From: Clavulina sp. PMI_390 | Taxonomy: Eukaryota; Basidiomycota; Agaricomycetes; Cantharellales; Hydnaceae | DNA length: 64,000 bases | Reading direction: 5' to 3' | Assembly: GCA_015039315.1 (NCBI GenBank) | Contig: WIDE01000106.1 | Location: 1-64,000, forward strand | In this document: piece after piece, positions 10,691 to 21,488 of the stretch | Position numbering within the stretch: the stretch's first letter is position 1 | How the letters are laid out: every line of letters begins with the position of its first letter | Program-made: the position numbers and the translations under genes | Notes under the pieces: model-generated | Seen by the model: only the letters and a program-made list of their open reading frames with translations | What the model was told of the DNA's origin: nothing | Database searches by the model: none

Positions 10691-12043
10691 TTATTCAGCT
10701 CGCGAGCATTGGACGGCGCAGTGGGCGTCGCTCCCGCAGAGTGTGCATTTGTGTTTGCCTGCGGCGGCATGGTCTGTGGAGTTGCAGTGCAAACCGGAGT
10801 TGAAGCGGAAGCAGCGCTCCTCATTGTTTGCTCGTGTGAAGAATCGTCCGTCTCGGAAGTCGCACAGAATCGGCGAGCCGCCTTTGGCGAGGGTTGATTC
10901 GTGGCAGCGTCGAGCTTGGTGACCCTTGCGTCCGCAACGCGCGCAGCAATCGGGGTTTGCGGACAGGGTCCGATTGCCAGCCGGAAAGGGCTGAGGCCGT
11001 GTGAAACGTCTTGGCGAACGCTCGGGGCCAGAGGAACAAGTGGTAGAAAGTTTGGCGTTCATGGCGGCTATGGAAGCTTCATTCAGCTTGATTGCCTCTC
11101 GTTGCTGTTGGATGGAGTAGTCGGCAGCAAAAGAGACAATGCCTTCGGGGCCGCTCAGCAAAGATTCATCCAGAACAAAACCGTCGCGCCTGTGAAAGAA
11201 CAACTTGCGCTTGTCAATATCAAACTGGCGAAGGACAGGGAACATGTCATCGCGTTCATAGAAGCTGTGGTTACGGCAGATCTGATGCCACCTGCGGAAC
11301 ATGTCAGCAAACTGTGTATCTCCGCTCGCTTCTTCAATCGCATCGATATAACGTCTCCAGGCGCCATCCCACTGAGCTTTCGGAAGATCGTATTCGGCGG
11401 ACAAGAATGGTTTCGTCTTGGGGACTACAATCTTGGCCAGAGTCAACGGATGAGTGTACTTTTCAGTATCGATTTGAGGTGCCTCCTTCGTGAGGTGGTC
11501 ATATGTGAACATGTTGAGTGGCAGATACACCTTGTTGGTCAGAGCCGCAATGTACTCGATAGGTATATGGACTTGCGCGGCTCCGGAAGGGTCAAGGCGA
11601 GGCAGGGAATCGAAGTTGCCCCACGGGGCAGGAGTAGTGCTTGACGCTTTGAGAGCGCCGACGGGGACCGATCCATACGGTGTCTTTGGTGTTGTGGACT
11701 TCAAGATACCAACTCGCTTGATGGCATCAGTTTCGGCTTGTGCCATCGCATCGCACTGTACTGCCAAATCCTCCATCTCCGCGGCAGTAGGTGTCTTTCC
11801 CATCTCGCCCTCGAGGTACATGGTTCGACTGAGCATCGATACGATAACCTGGCCCCGTTCTTCTCCGATAGCCTTCATGGCTGGTCCATGTCGGATATGT
11901 TCAAGCTGTATCTCGGGGGCGTCCTCAGGGTTACGAGTATTCTTGCTGGGGGATGTCTCAGAATGGCTCGATCCGCCGATATTCGCACTGGGGCTGCCGA
12001 CAGCCTTATCAGCTGCAAGGTTCGGAACAGATGACTTGCTCAT
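10691..12043 (-). CDS. DIRS gag-like nucleocapsid protein (450 aa)
   Basis: The ORF is intact from ATG 12043 and ends inside the start of the RT ORF. It has a Ser/Asn-rich N-terminus, a central helical capsid-like region with YEVLRQFDIDKRKLFF-type sequence (around residues 250-330), and two CCHC zinc knuckles near the C-terminus. The knuckles are CARCGRKGHQARRC and CTLCGSDAHCAVQC, both C-x2-C-x4-H-x4-C. Such a protein would package element RNA and promote nucleic-acid annealing. This is the only DIRS ORF here without a visible break. It could be expressed, but the element as a whole is dead. Confidence 0.82.
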   Translation of the reverse strand: MSKSSVPNLAADKAVGSPSANIGGSSHSETSPSKNTRNPEDAPEIQLEHIRHGPAMKAIGEERGQVIVSMLSRTMYLEGEMGKTPTAAEMEDLAVQCDAMAQAETDAIKRVGILKSTTPKTPYGSVPVGALKASSTTPAPWGNFDSLPRLDPSGAAQVHIPIEYIAALTNKVYLPLNMFTYDHLTKEAPQIDTEKYTHPLTLAKIVVPKTKPFLSAEYDLPKAQWDGAWRRYIDAIEEASGDTQFADMFRRWHQICRNHSFYERDDMFPVLRQFDIDKRKLFFHRRDGFVLDESLLSGPEGIVSFAADYSIQQQREAIKLNEASIAAMNAKLSTTCSSGPERSPRRFTRPQPFPAGNRTLSANPDCCARCGRKGHQARRCHESTLAKGGSPILCDFRDGRFFTRANNEERCFRFNSGLHCNSTDHAAAGKHKCTLCGSDAHCAVQCSRAE

Positions 12044-12359
12044 AACTATTATTTGCTCTTAAGGTAAGATAACTTGAAGAAATCGACGATGTTGCCCCAG
12101 CTGCGTCGGTCGAGCGAGACGGAAAGAGTCAGTTGTCACTGTCACATCCACTCACTCACTCGCTCTCACTGGGGCGCTTATCGAGACGGCGATCTATGAC
12201 ATTCGTCCCTCGGTGTCTAGATCTTCTCCTGTTAGCCCACTGCTCGGCTCCTCGTCGTGCATATAGCACTGTAATACCACTTCGATGTTTTGAGAACTCG
12301 TGCTTGTGGCTCTCTTTGAGCTCGTCGTTGGCCTTATCAACTAGAATTCAACACAATGA

Positions 12360-14785
12360 GCGCCAACCATGCTCTTGGGCGCATCAGGAAACCACTTTAT
12401 GCTCGATGCTGCTCTATGTTGCTCGATATTGCTCGGTAGAGCTGTCGAACCGTCGAGCCATCCCGCAAGGTGTTCACCACTGATTCTATCGAGCCATCGA
12501 GCTCGGCGCAGTCTGCAGCTCGGTGGCTCGGCGGATCTGTGGCTCTGCATCTCGTTCAGCTCGATCGGTAGATGGATATATGGGTCAAATTATTTATATT
12601 TCATTTGTTCCTATACAATGACAGCTAGCAAAATGTATGTAATAATGCATGCAAGGACCACATAGAATCTGATAGAGACAATGCTTGATCTGGAATACAA
12701 GTGATTGGAGCGGTCAAGTTACATACCGTAAACATGAACTCAATTCCACCGCCAATATAAGCAAGAGACAAAGTGCAGCTGTGAAGCGTGTAGGGGTTCC
12801 TAGATAACCGACTAGCGGCGCCTAAGGAAACGGAAATCAAGGAAAATTAACAACAAGCTTGGGAACAAGATGTACATAAAAACGATCACCTTTTGAAGGA
12901 CATAGACTATAACACCGAAGCTAAGAAAAATCAATGGGCCGGAGAGACCTAGGCGTTAAATAGAGAAGACTTCTGGCATGTAGTTCACTCCCGATAAAGC
13001 AGACGAGGTGCAAGTATTATACTTATCAGCACGTCCCAAACAAAGTTCATAGATGCTTGACACCTAAGAGGTGGTATCGCAGGCACCCAAATTGAAGGAG
13101 GGGAGAGAGGAGGGAGTCGAGGCCAAGTAGAAGAGTTAAGCGCGGCTGGCGGAGGAGTCAGGAGACCGCAATCAATAGATGGCGGCTTTTATGCTCCATT
13201 GAAAATACAAAGCGGGCAAGCGGACAAGTCCTGTGAGCGCGAACGCCTGTTACCTCTACAGTTAGTCTACACCCTTCCCCCTTGCCGATTTCTACTGGCC
13301 GCTCCTTGCTCCCGTCACTACTGCAAATGGGTGAAATGCCTGCCGCCAGTACCACTTGGCAACTGGGTATCCTTACGGTTTATGCCTGGAAATTTACCAT
13401 AAGACAAGAGCAATTCGAATAAGGACCAATTCATAATCATTGAGCCCGATCCCGATTGACGGCTCATGACTTCGCCGGCTTGACCGCGCTGCGCCCATAT
13501 TGCTTGACTCGCTGGATAATGGGCTCAATATTTCCCGGTTTACAATTTTCTTCCTTCCTAGTGCCTTGCTGAAGCTCACCCTTACTTCTTTCATGTATAT
13601 AGTACACCTCCTACTTGCATTCTAGCCTCTGTGGATCAACATAGAATATACTTAACTCTTCTGCCAATCGATGAAGTCCCTTCCGGTCCGGCCTTGAGCT
13701 ACAGCTAGTTCGTTTTCCTGAACTACCCTATCACAGTATCACTTTACTAAGTAGTTTATCCAATCACTACCCATTGGGGTGGAGCCGACCGCAAGATACA
13801 ACGTCACTTATCATTTGTTGTTCACCATCCACTGGAGTCATAGGGTTTGAGAAGTGGGGACCTCCATGATGTCAAGTTGCGTCAATACGGTTTATCTCGG
13901 CGCATAGCCGATTGCTTGATGCGCTCTGGCTACTCGTTGAAGCGATCGAGCGGCTCTGACCACAATGTGGTCTCCTGATAGGGTTTTCCACTTTATTTAT
14001 CAATCCTTTTGCCAGCAGCCATCTCGATTATGAAAATTTGAGTATTATATCCTACTGTATGCATGGTACACCACGCAGTAAGATACTGTACTGATTTATG
14101 CTAAGTTATCTTGCTCGGCCTCTCGGCGTGCTCGATGTGCTCGATGTGCTCGACACGCTCGATATCGATCGCCAATCCGATCGAATAACGTTGAGCATAA
14201 AGGGCCTATAGCTGCACTGGCCAGCACGACGATACAACCAGCATAGTCACTCCAAAGGTACTCTATTGATGCGAAGCACACCGCGATGGTAGAGTGGGTC
14301 ATACTCCTTCAAGACATATCTCGGTTGTTTTGTTCGTAATTACGCCACTGTCCGACTGCTTGCTCACTACCATCATAACAATAGGAGTTGCGCTCGAGCA
14401 TCGGCTACGCAGTCTCCAGAGGATGATGAGAGGTAATGAGCGCGTAGGTGGGGTGATCGCTATCAATGCAATTTGCAGAGCCTGCCCTCTTGTACCTAGC
14501 ATACAAGGACTCTGTCCTCCGGGCCTGACCACGGCAAATGCATATGAGAAGATTTGCACATCGTTTATCAATCCTTTCGCTAGCCATCTCGATTACAAAC
14601 TTTCTTGAGTAGTATATCTAATGTATATACGGCACACTACCCAGCATTATACTGTGCTAATTCATCACAGGTTGTGTTGCTCGGCGTCTCGATGTGCTCG
14701 ACACGGTCGATCTCGATCGCCGAGCCGATCGAGTGACATCGAGCATAAAGTGGTTTCCTGATGTGCAGAAAACAACTTGGCAGTA
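12360..14785. repeat. GCTCGA-rich dispersed repeat family, direct and inverted copies
   Basis: A block containing ATCAGGAAACCACTTTATGCTCGATG lies at about 12386 on the plus strand and, inverted, at about 14735-14770. Related blocks rich in TGCTCGA occur at 12410-12560, 14110-14200 and 14670-14745. The flank TTTATCAATCCTTTnGCnAGCCATCTCGATTA is duplicated in direct orientation near 13995 and 14565. These are probably parts of one decayed non-autonomous element; its ends are not resolved. Confidence 0.5.
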
Positions 14786-15570
14786 GGAGCAACCAAACAT
14801 TAAGTGCAGAGATATTAGTCTTCTTGTTCGGTTGAGGCGGTTTTTGTGAACCAATAGAGGTGTAACTGGGCTAGCATGGAAGCACGGGGTTTCCCCCGTC
14901 ATAATGGGAACGGAATCTCGGGTGGGCTCAAGCTGTTATCAAGCAAAATAAACAGAGAGAATGATATGAGTTGGAGGCTAGAAATACGAGGGGAAAAACT
15001 GAGGATACACTGAGAGATGGTGTAGGGACCAGGGGTCCTTAGATGGGTTAGCTCTTGAATCCCTCAAGATGAACTAAAATCGGGCTCTATTGAGACACTA
15101 AGGGGTTCGAAAAGGTGATAGTAAAAGCTAAAGAAGAGAGGTGAGTAACCAGCGCAACCTCTCATAATAAACAGCTCAATGTAAATAAAGCCAGGCAAAG
15201 GGTCATGTACCAGTATCCCTTACAGATGGGATGCTCAAAGAGAGTCAGCTGGTGGGTATCCAGGTGACAGGGAATGGTACTGCGAAAAAAAAAACACCTA
15301 CCTAAATTGGACTAATCAAGTGAGATGTATTGTGTCCCATAAAAAAGGGGCTCGGGGCTTGTGCCTTTTTACTGCTGCGTGAATCGACCCGAGAATAGAC
15401 CGTTGAGACAGGAAGAGGGGGCATCCTTGGTGAGAACATGCCCATTAGCAAGCTCAGCATCCTCAACTTTTTCCACATCACCATTGGCGTTTTCCTCACT
15501 ATGACCATTCGCAAGGGGGGCGTGGCGCTCAAGAGAGTACACTGATTGGCGAGGATCGTCAATGCTCGTA

Positions 15571-15700
15571 GGGGTCTGGGCGGATCGGATCGGATAGCGG
15601 ATGCCATCCGATTCGGATGAGATTGGTGTTGGGGTCTATCCGAATCCGCGGATTGGCTATCCGACTTAAGCCGCGGATATCCGATGACTTGTCGGATGGG
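15571..15700. repeat. Cluster of CGGAT/ATCCG pentamers
   Basis: About 13 copies of CGGAT or its complement ATCCG occur within about 130 bp, in both orientations, including CGGATCGGATCGGAT and CGGATATCCG. The spacing is irregular, so this is not a simple microsatellite. Confidence 0.6.
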
Positions 15701-15962
15701 GCATATGTCTTGGAATTTCTGACTACATTCATTAACACGGTGGGCCTACGATTACATCTGAGAGTAGAGCTCCATTTTTTGAGCATATCTAATATTATAA
15801 AACCGGGAAGGTTTGTCCCGCCGGCAGTGATTTGATTGGCCCGTGGGTCTAATCCCCACGCTTGAGCGGTCACGTGTGCCTATCACCCCTTTTCCGTCTG
15901 TCCATACCTCGCACACTCCCTCTGATGCTGCGCAAGCCATCCTATGACGCGGATGACCCTCT

Positions 15963-16265
15963 TTGATCTTCAATGAATTGCTGGATTGCTATTGTCACCA
16001 ACTTCTTTTTGCTTCGCTGATCGCGCTGATCGTCTTGGTGCTACATCGGTTATCTCTAGGCCCTAATTGTTTCCTCTTTGCGTACCTTTACCCATTGTAC
16101 TTACTGCACCTAACTCTCCAACCGAGCAAGAGCTCCGTAAGGACTTTGCCAGGGCCCCAAGGGGGGTTATCAGCTAGACTACTAGAGCGAGATTGGCTGG
16201 ATTCACATAAGCATCTTGCTAATGACTCTTTCCGTGTTTATTTATTACCTGCGTCCGCCCAGTAG
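15963..16265 (+). pseudogene. Possible cytochrome P450 N-terminal fragment
   Basis: The frame opens with a hydrophobic segment (LLFASLIALIVLVLHRL, then LFAYLYPLYLLHL) followed by VRTLPGPQGG. A membrane anchor followed by a proline-rich hinge LPGPxGG is the start of microsomal P450s. It has no in-frame ATG, the sequence loses resemblance after the hinge, and no heme-binding Cys motif follows. This is a remnant at best. The call rests on the anchor-plus-hinge pattern only. Confidence 0.33.
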
Positions 16266-16917
16266 CGACTCCCTTGGTGCAATGTAGAGATTCTCACTCT
16301 TTGTTCTACTCGATCTATTCTATCATTCATTCCTGAACCCCTCCGCTTGAACTGAACAATACTCATCGCTCTATTCCATCACTTTTTTCAAATGAACTAC
16401 CCGATCATGAACTGAACCATGCATACTCCCAGTATGAATAAAACCGTCTTATCATGCAGTGCCACGATAGCCGTTCCCAGCCTGAAGCGCCCCGCTTTCA
16501 AGCACTCCCTGATGTGCAAATTAATCCATCCACCCAGATATGTTCTGAACAGTCTCTCGGCGCCGTGTATTTCTCATTGACGACTTGATACTTCTCCTTC
16601 CTTGAGTCATCAGCCTATAGTCTCAACATGTCCCAGTCCCCTGATAATGGCACACACGCTTTTGCCACCCTTCTCTTATTTCAATTTGGCAACAAAATTT
16701 CCACCACATTTCCTTGGGGTTTAGGATCATTCACACTCTTATTTCACTTTTGACGCAAAACATCACAGTTTCCTTGCGCAATCATCTTGCAATGCCATAA
16801 TGTTGGATTGCTATCATTAAGACTATTGTAGGCCGCATGCACTTGCCCTCACTAATTCTCAGATATTGAACACATCACGCACCCGGAAAGATTGTCTACT
16901 GGATTACTTTGAGTACA
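16266..16917. other. No feature seen
   Basis: AT-leaning sequence downstream of the NLR-like gene, with no long frame on either strand. I specifically looked for a NACHT P-loop continuing the upstream gene and did not find one. Confidence 0.5.
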
Positions 16918-18495
16918 CTACAGGTTCTGGACCCCCCATTGTTGCAAGCCATCTACTTCCTCGTCATTCAGAATAGAGGCTACTGATGAGCCTTGAAGTT
17001 TGGTTGCAAGTGAAGTGAGGATCTCTGTAATTTTGTCAGCATCCTTTTCAAAAGATGTGAAAAATGTTGGGAGCTGAAGGATAGCTAGATGTTAATATCA
17101 TCTCATTGTTAGATACTCAATGGTAAGCATGAAAGCTAGAGGATACACACATTTTTGTTTCTGATGTTCTGCGTATGCATTGATTAGTGTAGCCCCACTC
17201 ATCACTGTGAATGAGATGTCCTGGACTATGTCCCGGACTGCAGAGTCTTGCTCTTTGGAAGCAGTATACTGCTTTGTGAGAACACATAAGTCTTTCATGC
17301 AGTTAAGCAGCATGTGCATATGGGCATTAATCTGAGCATTTGCCTGGATGATGGTGTAGGCACCCTTGAGGACACCCACAATGACATTTGCAATAGGGTG
17401 GACCTAAGAGTGCTGCCATTTATTTATTCCAAGTGCATCTGCCAGATAGATAGAAGCCTACCTCTGCAATCAGACCACCAAGCTTGAGCAGACCTTGTAC
17501 AGCTGTGATAGCATCCGGAAATGTGGCAAGGAGGTTGCCCTTTGATGGCTGAATACGGTTATATTTATCCATGATGCTGTTTCCTGTATCCACCAGCTTG
17601 CTACTTTTAGGTGTGCTGAGTGCTTCTTCCGCCTCTGCAGTTTGGACCGCAGCTTTGGCATCATTATCAGGATTTATTGTTGCAGATTTGCTCAATGCAT
17701 TGGTATTGACATCTAACAACACAGGTGTATCACTAGCGGGAGCTTGCCAGGCAGTAGTAGCCAGTGACTCGGCAAGCGGGGTGGAAGATGGCCGTTTAGA
17801 GCGTGTAGCGAACTCGGAGATGATATTTGCATGGCCCTCAGTGGTGCTCAGGCCGGGGAAATCATGTGCATTGAGGTTGAGCTGGTTATTGGTGGAAGCG
17901 ACTGTATTTGCAATGCTCTCAGCCTGCCCTGCGCCCGGTGCATGGTGAGAAATGATGAGGTGGAGCCCAAGAGCGCCGTCAATGTGCTCTGTGAGTCACG
18001 ATAGAAACGAATGAGAACGGGGTTTGGCCGTAAACATGTGTGCAAAATACGGACGAACCGGGAATCATCCGATCAGCTGCCAAACTAACGTGGTGGTGAG
18101 CAAGTGTTTTCCATATGAACCGACGCTGCTGGGAAGTGACAGTAATACAAGTTGGAAGAGAATTGAAGAATCTGAGACCCAAGTTGACCAAGATGAGTAG
18201 TCCTCAGATTTTTAACATGTGGGATCAGGATGAAAGAAACGGGGGCTAACCTCTTTATGGAGAAAGGCAGCAATTCCAACGTTCCATCAGCGGAAGCATG
18301 CACTATCCGGGTCGTGAATTTTGATTCCCCATCGATGTCGGGAGGGTTCCATTCGACGCAGAAACGATAAGAGCGCCCCTTCCTAATCTCATCGCTTATG
18401 TAGGAGACACCTAGCACGACAGATGGTCAGGGTATGAAGTAGACTGATCGAGGCGAGCATATTGTACCTCCGATTTCGAATGAGGGCGTCGACAT
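16918..18495 (-). CDS. NLR-like N-terminal region protein without NACHT domain
   Basis: Start ATG at 18495 (MSTPSFEIGG); an intron follows at once and the frame continues VSYISDEIRKGRSYRFCVEW. Later exons give GLHLIISHHAPGAGQ, a Ser/Thr/Ala-rich linker, then SKGNLLATFPDAITAVQGLLKLGGLIAEV joined to HPIANVIVGVLKGAYTIIQ and a helical tail (DADKITEILTSLATKLQG), stop at 16918-16920. The VGVLKGAYxII helical region is like the N-terminal domain that precedes NACHT in Agaricomycete NLRs (non-self recognition or cell-death proteins). The protein ends where NACHT would start, so it is either a stand-alone adaptor or a 3'-truncated NLR. Exon joins in the first half are less sure than in the second. Confidence 0.5.
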
Positions 18496-19754
18496 TTCGG
18501 GTAGCGGTGTAGTCGTTTTCTCTCGGGTGGTGAGCTCTGTTGTGTGTTGGGAATAAGCACAAGGCACAACTCATCGCGTCTCTCTTATTGTAATCACAGC
18601 CACCCTCAGAACAAGAAAGGCGCGAGCTATGTTTGATGGAAAGGACATTGATTTCACAGCTGAGAGGAGGAAAGCATCTCCAAAAACACTTTGTATATTA
18701 TGGGCCCCTCACTAGGGTCACTGTGGCGAACCAGTGAGCCAACAAGCACTAGGATGCAGTGGCAGCTGCGAATCCACATGAACATGACGCGAAAGAGGGA
18801 TGAGGAATCTGAAGTATCACTGTCGCTGTCCGAGATGGCGTATGGAGACAATGCCGTATTCTAGGTTTTCTGCGTTTGTCGTCCTTGGGTCGTGATGGTT
18901 ATCGTTCTTGAGGTCGAGCCATGGGTTGAGTCCGGCGCTTAAAGCCATCTCTCGCGAGGCTCAAATGCGAAACTTCGTCGCGAAACTTACCATCAGCGTA
19001 TTCGCCAGCACTATGTTGGTCTGTGGTATCCTGTAGGGACATAAAATCGCTCATTCCGTGCTCCTGCTCGGCATCGTACACGGCTTCATGCCCGCTCGAT
19101 CTCGCTCCTTCTCAGAGCTATGTTATTCTTCGATCTCCGCCTCTGCCCTTCATCTGAATCGTACTCGACCCCATCCGCACGCACCGCCGTCTGCGCTAGG
19201 TTTACCCATCCCTCATTATCTAGCCCAGATCAGCTCCCGTACACCAGCCTTGTTATTGATTCGAGGGAAATGTTCGTGCTAGCACTTAGCTGCGGCATCG
19301 ACGACATCATCGGTCGCCTACACCATCGCTGTTGCCCGCCATACTTGATGGGTCTTCTGGCAAACTCAATATATCGGTCCGCCAGTAGCATTACTCTTCC
19401 TACATCGCCGCTATCTACAAGCCAGAGGCATGCGATATAACACTCGATCGGGCTGTCCGAAATCGACCTCACCACTAAGCATGTGAACCACTCTCACAAA
19501 AGGATGCTGGGTAATAGTCTGATGGGCGCCGATCGATGGTCATCCGGCTGCCAGTGCTGATCGCAGTATGGCCCAGTGTGCGTTTGCCTCGTACTTGTGG
19601 GAGCATCTCATCCACACATGGTGGCGCATACTACAAGAAGTACTAATGCCTCGCGGATGACAATTCGTCTTCTTTGATATTGTAGTAGGCTAACATAATC
19701 TAGAAGCTAAAATATTGTTTTTAACGGTGGAAGGGCGAAGATCCCATGGATGGA
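18496..19754. other. Intergenic, no supported gene
   Basis: Short frames only. A minus-strand frame starting at 19081 (MYDAEQEHGMSDFMSL) could be spliced into a peptide of about 47 residues, but it has no recognisable feature. The stretch includes upstream DNA for the NLR-like gene. Confidence 0.4.
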
Positions 19755-20919
19755 TCAGTCTGCCTTAGAAGGCGACTTCTTAACAAAACGCTTCTGGATG
19801 GCACGGATCATCTTAGTAAACCTAAAGACAGGATCAGATGTTAGTCTCCACTCTCGTTGAAAGAATGAACTCGATGAGGTCTCACCAAAAGACATTGAGT
19901 ACGTTGAGCACCGGGTTACCAACGAGGTAGATGGCAGCCAGCCACGAGGGGATCTGCCCTCGTGCATTCCACACAGTGGTAAGAAGCTGATATGACTGCA
20001 AGGGGGCGATCATTGTATTTTAGTCAATATTTACGAACATGTGAGTGGTTCTCGAAGACAAGAACTCACAGCATACGAGCCATACGCCAAACGAGCACCG
20101 AAGAAAGTCGAGATCAACGTTAACCCATTAATAAGTTGGAGTGTTGACCCAGTGCAGTTTGTTTTATCGAGGAACCTAGACGATTTTCCATGACATGAAT
20201 GAACGGCCGCCATCGCCTCAGTAATATGATTCACCTACCAATGAATGTTCAAAAAGGGGGTTGAGAGCTCGTATACCAGTGAGACAGGCACAAAGTATAG
20301 CACGAAGGGTCGGAATGAGAATAGGAAGATGCACAGCGTGGAGAGTCCATGAGCCACCTAAAGGTCGCATTACCCGAGAACCTAGTATTTAGCACCTCTC
20401 ACCAATACAGCAAAGATAGAAAAGGGGGCTTACAAATTGAGCATCACCTCTCCCAAGTTCTACCACAGTGTCCCAAAGGAAATAGCTGTGTTACCCGGTG
20501 CATCAGACCCGATGTATCACCTGCCTCGCCCCAAGCTCACACCTGATAGTACACAAGACTCACCCGGTGGCAATAGCACTTAGTCTCAGCAGCTCAGGGT
20601 GCGTCCCAAACGCTTTATTATGCTCAATCGCTCCTAGGACCCTGAAACACCTCACTACAAGTGGCAGAAGCACAGCACAGTTCACCATGCTAGCTACTTT
20701 GATATTCCATTCCTCTTGTGAGCGCTTGGTGAGCTTGCGATAGTGGGAGGACACTCGGGGCGAAAGGGCGCGCGAGAGGGCCTGAATGCCGAAGAATGCG
20801 CCAGCAGAGGCAACGATAGTGGGTGCATACGCTGGGAGGAGTGGCATGTTGGTGTATTGAGCGAATGGCTTGGAGAGCCGGGTGAGGCCGAGCCCTACGC
20901 TGCCTATGAGCGAGCCCAT
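19755..20919 (-). CDS. TLC (TRAM-LAG1-CLN8) domain membrane protein
   Basis: Start chosen at ATG 20919 (MGSLIGSVGLGLTRLSKPF), with several short introns after it. The protein has repeated hydrophobic helices: APTIVASAGAFFGIQ, VASMVNCAVLLPLVV, a segment reading YFLWDTV, FRPFVLYFVPVSLVYELSTPFLNIHW, LQLINGLTLISTFFGARLAYGSYAV and IPSWLAAIYLVGNPVLNVLNVFW. The C-terminus ends in a basic tail (KRFVKKSPSKAD). The FLWDxV box and the ELSTPFLNIHWFLDK block are typical of TLC-domain proteins of the TMEM56/TLCD group, multi-pass ER or plasma-membrane proteins linked to lipid homeostasis. The tail KKxSxKxD is not a canonical ER-retrieval KKxx. Exact exon borders were not all fixed. Confidence 0.75.
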
Positions 20920-21488
20920 CGCGTTGGTGCTAGTCGTAGAGGATAGGAACGAGCTCGAGCGTGCAATCCCTATGTGAACGTGGAGACCATGATCCTCCAA
21001 CAAGGCTACGTCACACTCAGGATCAGACCAATTGTGTCACAGATCGGCGATGGAGGCTTGCAATAACCGATTTACATGTCCAAGGAAATGATGGCCAACG
21101 CATGGAGAAGACTTGATTTTGTTTAGGCGAACAACAGGGACAAGTGGTACATCGTGATGTTACTACAAGTCGTATGTGCGGAGCATGCAATGATTATATG
21201 AGGAGTGAGGTGTATGAGCCCAAAACACAAAAGACACAACATGAAATGCGATAATGAAAAGAAGTCAAATGTATACGCAACGAAAAGGCCTATAAAGCAT
21301 TACAAGAAAACAAAAAAAGTTGCAGCATGCCATATAGTCAGGTCAGGAAGCAAAGTGGTATCATTGACCAACGAAAAATGCATGCAGAGAAAAGCATAGC
21401 ATAGCAAAGGAATCAAAAGCAAACTCGACGAGGGGAATGAGAACGAAGGAAAGAAGAAATAATCGAAGCAAAATTTTGAGAAATCCCC
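20920..21488. other. Intergenic spacer, AT-rich
   Basis: This lies between the start of the TLC gene and the 3' end of the next minus-strand gene. No ORF or RNA gene is seen; A-rich stretches around 21200-21450 are probably the 3' UTR of the downstream-ending gene. Confidence 0.45.

Larger units (their letters stand above)
2950..10824 (-). pseudogene. DIRS reverse transcriptase-RNase H ORF, interrupted by a 5.6-kb insertion
   Basis: The ORF starts at ATG 10824 and overlaps the gag 3' end by 134 bp in another frame. The first part (10824-10255) holds the RT N-terminal fingers, with KSDKPGSFRVIRDLSYRG. An apparent intron (10254-9783) joins ...DEFAFQ to VAHASLGAQ. The next part has the RT motif A Asp in AAHIDIKSAYRCIP. 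The foldback-like insertion then splits it. The left part (4083-2950) carries PFGLRSS, the catalytic WVDDI, and an RNase H domain with WVDASTDWG, AESVALE, IHSDNQGAI and ADGPSR. Removing the insertion with one copy of its 7-bp duplication gives a continuous frame (FDHLGHLVVSL). It is inactive as it stands. Confidence 0.9.
1346..12043 (-). mobile_element. DIRS-like tyrosine-recombinase retrotransposon, nested and inactive
   Basis: Read on the minus strand the order is a gag-like ORF (12043-10691), an RT-RNase H ORF (10824-2950, interrupted) and a tyrosine recombinase ORF (2957-1346, interrupted). This is the gene set and order of DIRS1-group retrotransposons, which integrate with a tyrosine recombinase instead of a DDE integrase. 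Removing the 5,608-bp foldback-like insertion (4084-9691) and the 329-bp solo LTR (1776-2104) leaves about 4.8 kb of coding region, a normal DIRS internal size. The limits given are those of the coding part; the terminal and internal complementary repeats expected for DIRS were not resolved. The copy cannot be active: two insertions and one in-frame stop break it. Confidence 0.9.
12044..15960. other. Repeat-rich, gene-poor stretch
   Basis: 12.04-12.35 kb is the 5' non-coding end of the DIRS element. Beyond it no convincing gene is visible. 12.6-13.2 kb contains short minus-strand frames with hydrophobic pieces (such as MNFVWDVLISIILAPRLLYR) that may be decayed exons of a membrane-anchored protein, unassigned. 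14.9-15.6 kb has no supported ORF. GC content and codon usage give no gene signal. Confidence 0.5.

Noticed and set aside
12625..13190. Possible exons of a membrane-anchored protein (MNFVWDVLISIILAPRLLYR and others)
   Set aside because: Frames cannot be joined into one protein with proper splice sites and no catalytic motif follows.
18899..19081. Small minus-strand gene starting MYDAEQEHGMSDF
   Set aside because: Splicing gives only about 47 residues with no recognisable feature.
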